A stretch of 64,000 nt of DNA from Macrobrachium rosenbergii (GCF_040412425.1 NC_089782.1:19338122-19402121), one strand, 5' to 3'; positions 22,374-35,595 are shown, counted from the first letter of the stretch. Program-made: numbers and translations. The notes: generated by a model from the letters alone, not told the origin.

Positions 22374-24759
22374 TATGTCCACACCCAAATAAGGACTTGG
22401 TAAGTTCTCACGCAAACGAATTTCTCTCAGCGATATTGTTTATTAAACTAGTTTGGGTGGCCTTGATATTCAGTAATAGTAGTATAGGTAGCAATACTTA
22501 AAACTAATTCACATGATTAATCTAGTAGGGAGAGTACTGACAACCTTACTTGGTTCACCAAAGCGAACTTATCGTTCCTTTGCACAATTCACCCTGACCC
22601 TTTAGGTCAGAGTCTAACCTCAATGCTTTCTTAGGAACAGACAAGGCCACGGAAGCCTATAAGGACCTGCAAATATTAACCCCGCTGTCTCAAAACATCG
22701 CCAAGTTAAAGAAAATGAAAAATGGTCATATTGCCATAACCAAAACATAAAACTTACTCAGTACTGCCTTGCTAAAATACGCCCATGTTGGTCTAGAGAC
22801 CAGGGAGAAGCATAGCAGTTATTGCATAACGAATACAAGTCTTGGGTAGGACTGGTTACACCCAGTTTTATAATTTCCTGTTTCCCCTGCATTCAAAAAC
22901 TGTCGCTGACATCATATAACTATATCCTGTTCTGTAAAAAATGATGGCATGTTCTCGTTTAAGTCTGTGACAATAAACGTGATCCACTTCTCGTAGATCA
23001 TCTGTTACGCAGATAATAAATTTATATATGGGTACAAGTGGTGTTTATGATGGACACTATGGTTCTAATGCGGTAGATTATTTAAGCATGAATGAATCGT
23101 TACCAGTGTTTTTTCCAAGTACAAACTAATAAACTTGTTTAGTAAATGCATATATTTCCGACGGTAACTGTAACATTGTGCATCTACTTTGGATTTAATT
23201 TGACATTCAGACCATATTTAGAGATTTTGAAATCAAACATTACAACATTTGCAATATCGCCTTGGGAGTTGAGATTCGCCTGTTCAAGTCTTCACTAACT
23301 GAAAGGGGTCGTTTGTGTGTCGTGAGAGCCTTGGTTGTCTGAGATCAGGAGAGGAAGAGAAAAGTTAGAGCGGGATGAAGGATGGAGAGAGAGCGAGGGA
23401 GAGAGCTTATTGGGAGAATGGGTGAAGGACGAACTTATAGTCGAATGTGAGAGGAAGCCAAGCCGAAGAGAAATACGGAAAGTGTAAACAAAGAATATTT
23501 TTAGTATGAGTGGCGGTGTAGCTCGCACATTTCAGCTGAAACGTCGGTACAAGAACCTGGGTCTAGTAGTTTTCATAAGCCATACCGCTCGTGATTCCAG
23601 CTCTCGTGTTGGCATAAAGCCAGTTTATTCTAAAGCGAACGCACGATACGTCTACCGCAGCGTGAAATATCCAGTGTCTGAGCCCTCTTGAATATGGTTT
23701 TGATCTCTTTTATCGACAAAACCGAAGTGGTAGTTTGTCGGCCTCTTTCAAAACTACTCATAACCTAGCAGATTTGCCCTTTGTTACCAGGTGTCCGTTA
23801 GGCAGGTTATGAGACGTAAAGATGGTAGCACAAGGAAGTTAGGAACTGATAATCGTGCTTGTCCGGACTTGCCCGGTTTTGCAGAAGTATAGGGAAGATA
23901 ATCTTACAACTTTGAAGTACAGTGTTGCTCAGAGATGTAACAGTTATGGATTAATATTAACACTCCATAAAATTTGCTCTTAGGGATATCACATTAATCA
24001 TTAGCAATACTTTCGTTATGTATTCCAATTATTATTATAAAGTTGCCGGTGTATAAGCACCATTTACAAGTATAAGGACAATTGTCGTTATCATTATGTA
24101 CATCTGCGATCACTGATTAATAAGGCCGCTGGAATATCTGTACACCGCACATATAACTATATACGTAAATGTGCTTGGTGGATAGAATGGATAGTTTCCG
24201 TTTCCTGTATTTCTGTAGCCTTGTGACGTGATCAGGTACACAAAGTATATTTTTATAACAACTTCATGACTCGACAATTCTGCGCAGTCCTACACTGTAC
24301 TTGTTACTGGTGTTACATAGCTACATCCAGACAAAATTCGAGTTCATAACGCTCTGTTACTATCCACGCTACGCAGTCCCAGATCTCGGGTCACGCCTGA
24401 AAGCCTCACACCCATGACCTTTATACTAGCAAAGGAAAGTTTCCCAAGGTGGCCTTGTAACATAACCCTGAGGTATGGTGGTTCATACATTTTATTAACT
24501 CTCTGTTCCTTGCCAAGGTACTCAATATACATCGCCTGTCTGAAACATGTTTTGATACAGACAAGTATCATGATATTATTTGAATTTCTCTCTGGTTCGC
24601 CTCCCATTAAAACAAAACAAAACATAAAAAACAGTAGCATCCACTGGAAATTCGTTACCTTCCAAGACCTAGCAGCAAAATCTATTAAGTACATTTCAAA
24701 TACCCGTTTACATCCTCCAGTTTCTCCAAAGAAAGAAGCAGATGCTTCAGCGGCATAAC

Positions 24760-24816
<57 letters not shown>

Positions 24817-25807
24817 TCGGTCGCAGTTCTTTAAGGCATACCAAAGCCATGATGTAACGGGGACAGAAAAATGCTGATTTTTCATAGGGCAAGTGTTGTT
24901 GGCAGCCATGGCAACAGGCATGAAATAAGTTCTTACTGATACATTATTAGTTACACTGACGAGCATATGACGTTACTTTTAGGGAGCTGACGCGATGCCT
25001 AAAATTAGAACGAACAATATTCTCCGGGTATGTAAATAGCTGTTTGAAGCAACGGCAGCAGTTATGTTCCAACATCGCCAAAACTACAAATAATTCACGT
25101 ATGAAGTAAATAGCTTACGTTAATTTTCTAATATAAATATTCTCCAGTTAACTGTTCTTAATTATGGGAAGAAATAAGAGACAGCGCAAATCATAAATGA
25201 TCCCAGTTGCACATCTCGAACTCCGCCGGGGTCCAGGTTGAACAACATTACCAATTCGGAAGCACTTCTTTAAGGTTTGCGCGTCATGAAATGTAAATTC
25301 TCGTTAATTTTCTTTGATTGGGTACATTAAAATAAAAATTCACCATGTGAAAAAATACCGAGAGTAAGTTAAAACTGGAAATGAGTACGTTGTGAATTTC
25401 TTTAACAACTCTAACGAACAGCCTTCTACCGTACGAATTGGCAACACTGTAGAACTCGGGGATTGGGGCGTCTCCTTCCTTCACTTTCTTTCCTTTATTC
25501 CAACTTAGAACAACAACGTTTGTTTACTTCACCCCAAGCGGATCTTCAGCAATTATTTTAAGAAACTGTAAATTACATGATTTATTATAACAACTGACCT
25601 GCATAGCCGCCAGAACTCACAACAACTGTGCGCTGGGCGCTGACTGAAGTCGAATAACTCATTGTAGCAGTTGTTGTTATGCCCACTGACCCTTGTTCAC
25701 TGAATCACGGACACTGGCTTACTGAAGCTGAGAGCCTGAGACTGAGGCGAGACGAGGGTCTGGAGACTGGAGGAGAGAGAAAGAGGAAGAGAGTATGGAC
25801 GCCTATA

Positions 25808-25810
<3 letters not shown>

Positions 25811-25856
<46 letters not shown>
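25811..25856. repeat. (CT)n microsatellite
   Basis: Pure CT. Similar tracts at 1551-1576, 19887-19916 and 27757-27802. Confidence 0.95.
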
Positions 25857-25858
<2 letters not shown>

Positions 25859-26231
25859 GTGGTGAGTCAGCGCATGTTGGCGATTGCACTCCACCAGATG
25901 TTTAATATAATTCTCATTTTTTACACATAATATGCATTCACTGTCGTAGAATGGTCCACAGAATGGGTGCATAAATGTGTAGGTATGGAATGTTCTTGTG
26001 TAAAAGCATGGCCATGTGCATATGACCATGAAAAATACAGCATCCATCGTTCATATGCAATAACTTCTCTAGCACTGACTACAACAGTAGAAAAAAAAAT
26101 TGTATATTTCGGATACATTTTACATTTATGTGAAAAAAAAGTTACAGAAACGAATCTTCAGGGATTACATTACGCTAATGATTACTTTAGTTCATTAAAA
26201 AATGTTCTCAACCATCTGGCACACAAATGGA

Positions 26232-26665
26232 GACGACCTTAATACGCTTTCGACTTCGAGGTTGAACTGATTTTTTTTTTTTTAGTTTCCTGTAAAAAAA
26301 AAAATATTGAGATGGCTTTGTCTGTCTGTCCGGACTTTTTCTGTTCGCCCTCAGATCTTAAAACTACTGAGGCTAGAGGGCTGCAAATTGGTATGTTGCT
26401 CATACACCCTCCAGTCATCAAACATACCAAATTGCAGCCCTCTAGCCTCAGGAGTTTTTATCTTACTTAAGGTTAAAGTTACCCATGATCGTGCGTCTGG
26501 CACTGCTATAGGTGCCAACAACACAGTCCACCACCGGGCCGTGGCTGAGAGTTTCATGAGCTGCGGCTGAGAGTTTCATGGGCCATGGCTGAGGGTTTCA
26601 TACAGCATTATGCACTGCATAGAACACTCGATTGCGCCGAAGAAACTTCGGCTCATTTTTTACTT
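26232..26665 (+). repeat. dispersed-type repeat with strong internal hairpin
   Basis: Arms CTGAGGCTAGAGGGCTGCAA and TTGCAGCCCTCTAGCCTCAG (26368-26452 region) pair over about 30 bp around a loop of roughly 24 bases. Three ~21-bp units with GGCTGAGAGTTTCAT follow (26540-26601), then a small GCCGAAGAAACTTCGGC palindrome (26637). No credible ORF. It looks like a non-autonomous transposon, family unknown. Confidence 0.55.
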
Positions 26666-27420
26666 GTTTCATAAGAGCAGGCACCTGTGGAAGGCACAAA
26701 TATTCTAATCCGCTTTTTCTCGCACAGACCGACAAAAAGCAAGAGAAATAAATGAGCATCAACAATCAGTATTTCTAGCGTACCTGTCCATTCAAAAATA
26801 ACGACAATATATAGGTAATAATTCTGGAGTTGCCCCATACTTATGATATATCGTGAATATTGTGTCGTTCTGTATTATTTTTTGCCAAGGAGCTACGACA
26901 GTTAAATGTGGAGTTAGTTGCCCGTGGAATGTGTGTTACACACAAGAAAATACAACGATACAAACTGCGCATTTTTCACATTTGAGAACCCAGTCAATAG
27001 CTTTACCCTTAGACCTTGACTTTACCAGTCAGCACCAGGTAGGCGATTATTTAAAATAAAAATGGAAACAGATAGTGGAATATTTTGTTATAACAGGAAA
27101 GACTGAAGTCCAAAAATAAATAATAAAAATAAATGAAGACTGGAGTATATGTTGCGAAAATCAGAAAAGCTGGTATACATATGCATAGGTATGTATGCTG
27201 AACACACATGCGACATATACAAGTATATCTATAAATAAATGTTTCCCAGTATATGCACAATAGCAGCGCGTAATTCTGACATTGCCTAAAGAAACATCAT
27301 ACGCACGTTTGTGTATGATTTTTGTACTTAATATCATTCAGTTATATTTGCGAATCTTCTTTATTGTACAACACATCGTGCAGACGTTAATACACATTAT
27401 TATTATTATATTATTATTAT

Positions 27421-27458
<38 letters not shown>

Positions 27459-27749
27459 AATATTGGCTTTATGATGGTCACTTCCATAGAGTACACAAAT
27501 CTGGTACCTGAGAGTAGCATTTGTCACCTAAATGTTTTAAGAGCGCCTATGTCGGTTACTATCGTAAGTGTTTGCAGAAAACCAACCAATATGCACAGAT
27601 GCAAAATAAATAATGTGTATTAAGATTGCTTGGTGGAAACTCTTCTTTTTGCACTTCAGGGTAATGCTTAATTAAAAACATTACATTGCTCAGTTTTTCC
27701 ATACTGAAGGGTATAAGCAAATGAAAAATTTCTAACTCGCGTCAACTTG

Positions 27750-27805
<56 letters not shown>

Positions 27806-29479
27806 TAATTTCATGTCTATAAGATTATAAGAAAAAGATTAAATATAGTTTACAATATTGCTGAATTTGGAGGACGCGTCCAAGCGTATCGTTAAAAAAT
27901 GGTATCTGGCAACTCCGCTCCGGATAGGTGAACAACATTCAACAGCGCATAGACATCATTACTGTGTGCTGGAGTGCATGTTCGCGTTTGTTTGTTTCAC
28001 ACGACGACTCCTGATATACAGTATAAAATAACATGGCTTTCAATGTTTCTCTTGAATAAATGTAATCAGTGATCTCTTTTTGCTGTTGATAACTCAGACG
28101 CCAGCGTCAAAATCACGCGAGAGATGAGGCACTTGTTTAAGTTGCGTGGCTGAAGAGCTCAGGAGTCATGGTAATAGATACGCAAGGGTAGCCGGTACTT
28201 CTCATTTCCGGCCTGTTTAATTTCATCCGCGTGACGTCAACGGCAGTGCTTGCTCTGCTGAACTAGTGAACATTTTTTTCACATTGGTATTACAATACTA
28301 CGAAATCTTAGCACGTGTCTACTCTTCTGACAAAATATGGAATTCATGCACAAGAAGAAACCTTAATCTAAATATACCTTGATAAAAATGGGGTTTAATA
28401 CATAAAAGGAAGGCCTTGAACCTCACAGGTCTAAATACAGTCAAGAGCAACACTTTACCTTTCGGTTTTGTTTCTCGTTCTACTAATGGCAGTTATCAGT
28501 ACGTATATTTCCACAACAAACTGTCAGCAACACTTGTTAAAGTTATAAGTTATTATTTTATTTGCCCACAACTTCAGACACTGGAATTACCTGTCCCTCC
28601 CGGCACCAGACTCTCCAGCGTATGGGTCTACTACCCAGGATGGTGGTGTAGTCTCTACCTCCCAAGCAGCCCGTAAAACCTCGAGGGAAGAATACTTTGG
28701 GTTATAAGCTTGACTGAATCCTTCCAAATTTAAAAGGAAGAATGTCTTCCTGGAATCTCAGCCAAGTGTTAGAAGGGACAACAAGTTTTCTTAAGATCAC
28801 TTCTACTGTACTTAGTCACTGGTTTTTGAATTACAAAAGTTACACTGTAGCTTTTTGTGGAATAAAAATTAAATCAGATGGTCTAAGTTACACTGACATG
28901 TCATTTTATTGGAATTTTCAAGGGATGGGGTGAGGGTGCTATAACAACACCAAACCCTCCCCCAACACCCACTGCGACGCCCACGTACCTCCAACATTTA
29001 CGGAAATGTAGGCTAGGTTATAATTTCACTAAAACCACCCCTAAGTGGATAGCCACTCCTGTCTCCCAAGAAAATAGTTTGGCGAATTCTCCATTAACTT
29101 GAAGATTTCACTTTCGGTAAAAATTGATAGAATTAGTTATGTTCGTTGTATTGCTGAAAACTACTGACAATGCAATATGTCGTTTTTATAGCTGACAAAG
29201 TTGAAATACATTTTGACAATTTTTCTAGAAATATATCAATGCACACATGCATAAACACACACACACACCTATATATACGTATATACTCGTATAACTGTGT
29301 CTGTCTGTCAGAGTATATATGTACGTATGTATGTATCCAGCACAGGGAAAATAAAACAGCCGTAAATACTGACCGGTTTCGACATTATATCGAAGACATA
29401 ATCAGAGAACTGACACATAGCGACTGAAATTCACATTATTTATATTAGAAGGATAGTACAAATGAACATGCAGACCACT
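26666..29479. other. no gene seen
   Basis: AT-rich single-copy-looking DNA with a (TAT)n(TAG)n tract and a (CT)n tract. Open frames are short and without domain signals. Confidence 0.5.
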
Positions 29480-29965
29480 GGTAACCAAATTTGTTTGGGA
29501 AAGTGAGAAAGATGACATTAAAATTGATAGGGGAAGAAAAATGTGATTTAGACAAAGAAATGGATTTGTGGATCAAGTGTCTTGTGTGACAGATTTGCAA
29601 TTAGTTCGAAAGTAAAGCGAAAGAAGTTGTACGTGGCACATTTGGCGTTGGGGAAAGCTTAAGGCAGAATCTGGATAGAGACACGGTGTGAACTGTAAAG
29701 GGTATTAAGAATGCATCGTTACAAGACAGGTTACTGAGAGCAATAGCTTTTTTATGATGGAAGTGAAGCGTGTGTCAGAGTACGCAGTCTTTGAAAAAGT
29801 AACTGGTTTGGTGCAAAAGTGGGTCTGAGACAGGAGTGTTATGTCTCTTTGACTGCTGAGAATGTTGTCTTGGGTGAAGTGATTATGAAGCAAGAACTCA
29901 GAGACAGGAATTGAATGTCGGTGCAAAGTTGTGGGATAAGAAAATGAGTCGTGAATAGGGTGTAA
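29480..29965 (+). mobile_element. LINE remnant, 5' part
   Basis: Broken frames include WFGAKVGLRQECYVSL, which corresponds to the RT block usually read as VGLRQGCVMSP. The RT fragment continues after the retroposon at 29976-30289, which split it. Confidence 0.6.
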
Positions 29966-29975
29966 CATGGTTGGT

Positions 29976-30289
29976 AGGAATGGAATAGAATATAGAATTT
30001 TGGCCCAAGGCCAAGCGCTGTACCTATGAGGGCATTCAGCGCCGAAAGGGAAATTGGTAGTCGAAAGGTTTGAAAGGTGTAACAAGAGGAAAACCTCGCA
30101 GTTGCACTATAGAACAATTGTAAGGAGAGAGTAAAAAGTAAGATGGAAGAAAGAGAATGTGAACAGAGGTACAATAAAAGGAATGAAAGCGGCTGCAGCT
30201 AAGGGCCGAAGGGACGCTGCAAGGAACCTTAAGTAATGCCTGCAGCGCGCCGCAAGAGGTCACTGTCAGCACTAACTTCCTACGGGCAG
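29976..30289 (+). mobile_element. dispersed ~310-bp retroposon, copy D (full length, clean TSD)
   Basis: Begins AGGAATGGAATAGAATATAG and ends in CTTCCTACGGGCAG. It is flanked by perfect 10-bp direct repeats CATGGTTGGT at 29966-29975 and 30290-30299. It shares its whole length with six other copies in this window, including conserved GGTTTGAAAGGTGTAACAAG and GCCGAAGGGACGCTG blocks. It has no ORF of its own. Not an obvious tRNA-derived SINE, because I see no clear A and B boxes. Confidence 0.9.
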
Positions 30290-30299
30290 CATGGTTGGT

Positions 30300-30930
30300 G
30301 TTTGGAAATGAGATTGTGCTAATTATGGATATTGCAAAAAAGCTCCAGACACTATGGCAATGGGGTCTGAAAGAGAAGAAAGTTGAGAGCAAATTTAACC
30401 AATAATTAGGTTGTGAGGGTAAACGGAAACCAGGCAGGACCAATGAAAGTTAATACTGAGGGTGTAAGAAGGGAAGCAGTTGATTTCTTTAATTATTTGG
30501 GTGCACATGGAATGGATGGTGGTAGAAAGAGAGAAGAGGTGAATCACAGAATAGGTGAAGCAAGAACGTAATGCCTATGAGCAAAAGAGGCTGAAGCTGG
30601 CGAGATGAAATGTTTGCACTGGATGTGATAAAAAAAAAAAAAGTTAAAGAACTTAAAAGGTGAGAAATGTGGAGACGTACTGACGAAATAGTAAAATATT
30701 CACACAGGTGAAAGAATGAACCAGAGTATTCAACGGTGGCTCCGAGGACTACATGATGAAAGGTGGACCACTCGGAAGTGTTCTGGGGAAGGAAGAGGGC
30801 AAGACCTAGAAAGGGTTGGACAGATGGCACGAATAAATAAGGTATATACTGGAAAGGCTGGGCCATAGTATTCATGAGAGCTTGTAAGAGTGTGAGAGAG
30901 GTGCGAAATAATGAGCAGGAAGACAAGTAC
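30300..30930 (+). mobile_element. LINE remnant, 3' part
   Basis: Continues the RT: EAVDFFNYLGAHGMDGG (the YLGS..DGG block), VNHRIGEA, and RARPRKGWTDG near 30795-30830, the C-terminal GRPR.GW.DGV motif of LINE ORF2. Multiple stops. The minus-strand open frame 30489-30926 is its antisense. Confidence 0.65.
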
Positions 30931-30956
30931 TGCTGCTTTATTAATGTTGTTGTTGT

Positions 30957-31167
30957 TTCAGATTTAGCTGGCGTTGTGCCAGCACGGGCTCTTGCTCCTA
31001 GAGCAGCCCGTAACTCTATGTTGATGAGTCTGTGAGATGGGCAGGTTATATGAAAACCTTATTATGATGCATGAAAGTGATTTTGGTGGGGGTGGTCTAT
31101 TGATGTTGTTTTAGATTTAGCTGGCCTTGTGCCAGCACGGGCTCTTGCTTCTAGAGCAGCCCGTAAT
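30957..31167 (+). repeat. duplicated GTGCCAGCACGGGCTC repeat
   Basis: A ~55-bp segment (TTAGATTTAGCTGGC..., GTGCCAGCACGGGCTCTTGC, AGAGCAGCCCGTAA) occurs at 30957-31013 and 31110-31167. A decayed relative is at about 150-200 (GCTAGCACGCAGTCTTGC, AGCAGCCCGGAA). Probably the core of another short interspersed repeat. Confidence 0.6.
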
Positions 31168-31199
31168 GTCTATTGATGAAGCGAGCTGCTTATAAAGCG

Positions 31200-34010
31200 G
31201 GATGAGGACATCTGCGTACTTTGCAGAGACCGCCGGTACAAAGATTTACAGGTGACCTGAGGTCAAACTAATTCTTTACAAAAACAGGACAGGTTCATAC
31301 AGAAACATAGTGATCAATAACGTCTGACGCATATCATAAATAATTCGTTACTTGTACATAAAGCATGATTGTTTAGAAAGACAATAAATACACAATTTAC
31401 AATTATGGTGATAAATATATATTCTGATCGACCCCTAGGCCGATGTGAGGGCACCGCAGAAAACGGGATGTTCTCTATAGAGAACGCGTTGAGCGGGGAC
31501 TTTACAAGAGAATTTTGAATGATACAATGTGTGTAATGAGTTCTGCACGCTTCATATGCCTGCACGGAAGATGCAAGAGTAGGTATACAAAGCGATTTAA
31601 GTTGTGGAAGTTAAAATATGACTGGGGCAGTGACTGGTGTGTTAGCCTTTTCCTTGGGTTAACCACTCGTCGTGTGTCTGTGTGTATAATAATTTTACTT
31701 GTAACTGCTGTACATTCAGAGGCTGCCATTCATTTAAGACAATTAACTAAGACTATACACATCAACTCTAGCCTTAGCCTAAGTTAATAAAAGTATACGA
31801 AATCATAATCTTTGGCCAATTCTTAGACGTAGCATTTCCTTAGCCTAAGTTAAAAAAAAAAAAAAGTATACGAAATCATAATCTTAGGCCTGTTCTTAGA
31901 CGTAGCATTTAAAGCCGAAGACTGACGAGTCTTCATCCTGAAGTAAGGTTGGGGAATCGCAAGCCTGACTCCTGCGGTTTCTTTAACACTTCTTATTGTT
32001 TATAGTAGCTGGATACATTGTTAGAGCAAGCATCTTACTACTAGTTGGGCCCCTTCCATAATTATTCCCTTCTAAAACTGGTCCTTAACTGTGTTTCTTT
32101 CCAGTCTAGAATCACCTCTGCGCTATGATCGGTTTCCTGCGATACAAAAGTTTATTTAAGACAACAGCCTTGTGCCAAACAGCATGCAGTCCTTAGCCTA
32201 CACCTAGACTATTCTGCACTCGTCCATAACTTAAATGTTACCCAGCACAGTTGACCTTGCATTACATTCATAAGTGGCATTTAACTTAAATTTTGACATT
32301 TTCATAAAACTCATGGAAGAATATCGCACACCTCTTGCGGATGGTGATACAGTTGCAACCAACATTGCTCAACATGGTGTAACTTACATAACATTACCAT
32401 AACAATTCTTAGTAATTTGCTGTTACATCAAAAATACAAAAGAACACTATTTTAAGTGTTATGGCAACACGTACCTTATCAACTAATACAAGCGCATGTC
32501 TTTTACAAGGGAGAAACACTGCATTTCAAATGCAAAACGACGGGATCGAGCTGTAACATACCTTTCCAGTCTCGCGTCGTCGTACACGTCTCGAACAGTG
32601 CGATTTGTATTTGCGCAACTACGCAATTACGTATGCACTCTTGATGATCATAGACAACTTCAACTGCAAGTCTTGATAAAATGAAAACAATTCGCTTTTC
32701 CAGCACATCAGTTACGAGGACATTAACATTAATTTTAATGAGGGATTTCCATAATTACACATGTGTGCGTATGTACTTGCGCGCCGAGGAATCAAATTAT
32801 TCAACATAATTTGCTGAAATGACAGTTCCACACATTTACCAGGTGGTGTTTAGTTGTGTCAAAATAAAATGAAAAAATTATTGTAAAATAGTTATGATCG
32901 TAAAAATTCTGGTCCATTTCTTGGCTACGGGAAAAAATAATTTTGTATTCGTCACAGAAGAAGGTACTTAAATATTCGTCTATTCTGGACATATGTTTAT
33001 TGTTATGATCATCATATCTGGAAAAACATCTCGAACAGTCGATAATGTTTCCTAGTGGCATTGTGACGCCCTGTATTCTGTTCACTTTTTCTTGAAATCT
33101 CCGGCCCAAATGCCAGGATAAACTAACCTATGTGTGTGTGAGATGGTGCGCACATATGTCCCAAATGTTTATTCATATCATGAAGAAGGTTTTCTTTATA
33201 TTGTGTATACATACACACATAGACAAAGTAACTCACCTAAACCCATATAGCTTTATGAATAATGTGATTTACGCACACACCCCGTGTTTGACATTTTTAA
33301 TAAAGGGTCTCAAAAAAGGATAAAAAAAAAATGCCAAAAATGATACAGGAATCGTCTCTGGATAAACCTCTGATTTGCTGGCTAAATAGCTGCAAAGTTA
33401 GTAAAGGATGTTAGCTTGACGTTTGCGAGGTAAGTCGTATCTGAAAATTCTTTCACTTTGCAGCTTGGAGCGTTTTAACATTTGTAAAAATTGAATTAAC
33501 TTTTAATATTGTGTTAATTAATAATTAACCCCTTCCATGCGTGAAATATTGCGTTATAATACTCAGTGTTCATATGTTTGCTGGTTAGATGTCCTCTGAA
33601 TCTCGAGAGGTTTTGACGTCCTCTGAACATCTAGTGTTGACATGTACATTGGCTGATCGCCCGACAAACACAACAATCTGATCCGCGAAAAATAGGTAGG
33701 GAAGCGACTGACTGATGATTTTATGCCTCTCGGATAACGAGTTAGTATAGTAAATTGAAAAAAAATTACCAATAACTTGTGCCCTCATTGACAATTGAAA
33801 TTCCTTGAATCTATTCAGTAAGCATTTTTTAGCCTCTGCTATTCTTAGGTATATTGTTGGTAGGCCTATTGCCATGGTTTTGCTTGTAATTATTGTAATT
33901 ATATGTGTGGTTATTGTAGCGTTCTGTGCTGATTTTTGACTAATGTTCTTTAATTTGGATGTCTAGAGTACACTATGGGTGAGACCTGACCTGTCGAGTA
34001 GGCTTAGGCC
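31200..34010. other. no gene seen
   Basis: Holds a 66-bp tandem duplication and several short overlapping frames on both strands (for example near 32456-32706), none with splice sites or domains that I can support. Confidence 0.5.
31772..31910 (+). repeat. ~66-bp tandem duplication
   Basis: CCTTAGCCTAAGTTA...AGTATACGAAATCATAATCTT...CTTAGACGTAGCATTT occurs at 31772 and 31838. The second unit carries a longer A run. Confidence 0.85.
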
Positions 34011-34029
34011 AGCTTGACCTGGCCTGTTG

Positions 34030-34294
34030 ATTTATGTATATCTTTGCGTAACCAGACCACTGAGCTGATTAACAGCTCTCCTAAGGCTGGCCCGAAGGAT
34101 TAGACTTATTTTACATGGCTATGAACCAATTGATTACCTAGCAACGGGACCCACAGCTTATTGTGGAATCCGAACCACATTATAGCGAGAAATTAATTAA
34201 ATTCCTTCTAATTCTTCATTGCGGCCGGAGACTCGAACTCAGGGCCTAACGAGTGGTAGGCGACAACTCTACGGGCTCGCCCAACGAGAAACCA
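34030..34294 (-). mobile_element. tRNA-derived SINE, copy 2
   Basis: Reverse-oriented copy of the same SINE (B box GAGTTCGAGTCTC; tail CAGTGGTCTGGTTACGC). Flanks are ACCTGGCCTGTTG at 34017-34029 and ACCTAACCTGTTG at 34295-34307, a diverged 13-bp duplication. Confidence 0.85.
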
Positions 34295-34324
34295 ACCTAA
34301 CCTGTTGTGTGTGTGTGTGTGAAA

Positions 34325-34985
34325 CCCGTCAGGAGGTAATGCCATCAGTGCACCTCACTCGGTGCACTGTAGGCATCACTTGAGGTTCTTGGCAGCATCC
34401 CTTCGGCCCCTAGGGCCCAGGTGCAACCCCTGTCATTCCTTTTTTCTGTACCTCCATTCATATTTTCTTTCTTCCATCTTACTTTCCACCCTCTCTGACA
34501 GTTGATTCATAAGTACAACTGCAAGGTTTACCCCAGTTACACCTATCAGGATAACTCTGCACGGACTGCCATGTTGTTGTTATGGAATGGTTCCGCATGC
34601 GCAAGTCATGAGGGAGCCATATGTTCAAAAAGGGATTGGTTAAGGAAACCTGTTAAAAAGGAGCTATACTGACCTAACGTACCCCACCAAAACCTCCCCT
34701 ATAACATTGCGCATGCTCAATTGTATTCCAGGATGGCCAGCGTACAAAAACATATCAATTCCGATGTTAATTACAGGTTAATTACAGTCGACCGCCAAAA
34801 AGTAACAGTAAATTGTTAATAAGGAACCAAAATACTACAGGAAAAGTAAATTTCCAAGGTAATATCCGATGCGGTGCAACCCCATAGTTCTACCCAAACT
34901 TTTTTGACTGTCAATTTCTGTTTAAGCTTTGAGTGACCTCATAGGTCCAAGCACTTGGCCCTTGGGCCTAAATTCTGCATTATGT
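34325..34985 (-). mobile_element. dispersed retroposon, copy E (split by an insertion)
   Basis: The reverse-oriented family copy is present as 34325-34546 and 34895-34985. The break falls inside the otherwise contiguous ACACCT-CAAAC segment, with about 348 bp of unrelated DNA between. It begins about 17 bp after the right target-site repeat of the neighbouring SINE. Confidence 0.8.
34547..34894 (+). mobile_element. insertion within retroposon copy E
   Basis: About 348 bp with no ORF, unrelated to the host element. It contains an inverted pair around GCATGCGCAA (34592 region) and TTGCGCATGC (34708 region), with imperfect pairing extending about 30 bp. No clear target-site duplication. Could be a MITE or non-autonomous element of unknown class. 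Confidence 0.45.
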
Positions 34986-35164
34986 TTTATTCTGTGTTTA
35001 GTACCGGTTCATTGGGGATGAACAAACAGTAAGTGATACCTCGATCTTATGTACTTTGAGTCGTGGTAATTCACAGACACAAACTTTTCATTTGAACATA
35101 ACTAATTGGCATGTGCAATTTTTTCACAGACTCAACATTTGTGAAATCCTCGAGAAACACTGCA

Positions 35165-35492
35165 GAGGTGTTTATGTTTAATTTTTGAAGTAATTTATAA
35201 GTTTTCATGCTTCTATGTGTAAAGTCTGTATGAAAAAGGTAGTATTTTTATTTTTGTACATGCATAAACATGATACAAAGGTAATTACGGCAAGTGCAAT
35301 TAGTGTACTTTTACAAGATGCGATAACCATTTGCAAAGTTACTGCATTTTTCAAAGATGATACCCCTGCAGCAAGTGTTTTATTTAATTTTTTAATTATT
35401 TTATAAGTTTTCATGCTTTTAAGTGTAAAATCGGTGTGGAAAATTTGTATTAGTTATATTTTTGTACATAAATATGGTACAAAGGCAGTATA
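35165..35492 (+). repeat. two ~120-bp direct repeats ~205 bp apart
   Basis: ATTTATAAGTTTTCATGCTT...GTGTAAA...TTTTTGTACAT...ATGGTACAAAGG occurs near 35185-35285 and again near 35390-35485. Non-coding. Confidence 0.65.
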
Positions 35493-35518
35493 GTCACTGT
35501 ATATACAATGCCTATATG

Positions 35519-35520
<2 letters not shown>

Positions 35521-35592
<72 letters not shown>
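35521..35592. repeat. (CT)n microsatellite
   Basis: About 70 bp of pure CT next to the direct repeats at 35165-35492. A shorter one followed by GATC repeats lies at 43989-44032. Confidence 0.95.

Positions 35593-35595
<3 letters not shown>

Larger units (their letters stand above)
18090..26231. other. non-coding flank upstream of MARVEL gene
   Basis: Microsatellites, a hairpin at 21995 and unique AT-rich DNA. Untranslated 5' exons and the promoter of the minus-strand MARVEL gene should lie here, but I cannot point to them. The long minus-strand frame at 24344-24892 owes its Leu-Ser run to (GA)n. Confidence 0.5.

Noticed and set aside
24344..24892. 182-residue minus-strand frame
   Set aside because: Held open by the (GA)n tract (Leu-Ser repeats). 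No domain, no splice context, and a conflicting frame on the other strand.
29705..30443. Three overlapping minus-strand frames of 111-135 residues
   Set aside because: They are antisense to the dispersed retroposon and the LINE it sits in. The same SALN(D/A)LIG-type antisense peptide appears at 3024-3227, showing it is repeat-derived.
30489..30926. 145-residue minus-strand frame
   Set aside because: Antisense of LINE ORF2; the plus strand carries the recognisable RT C-terminal motifs.
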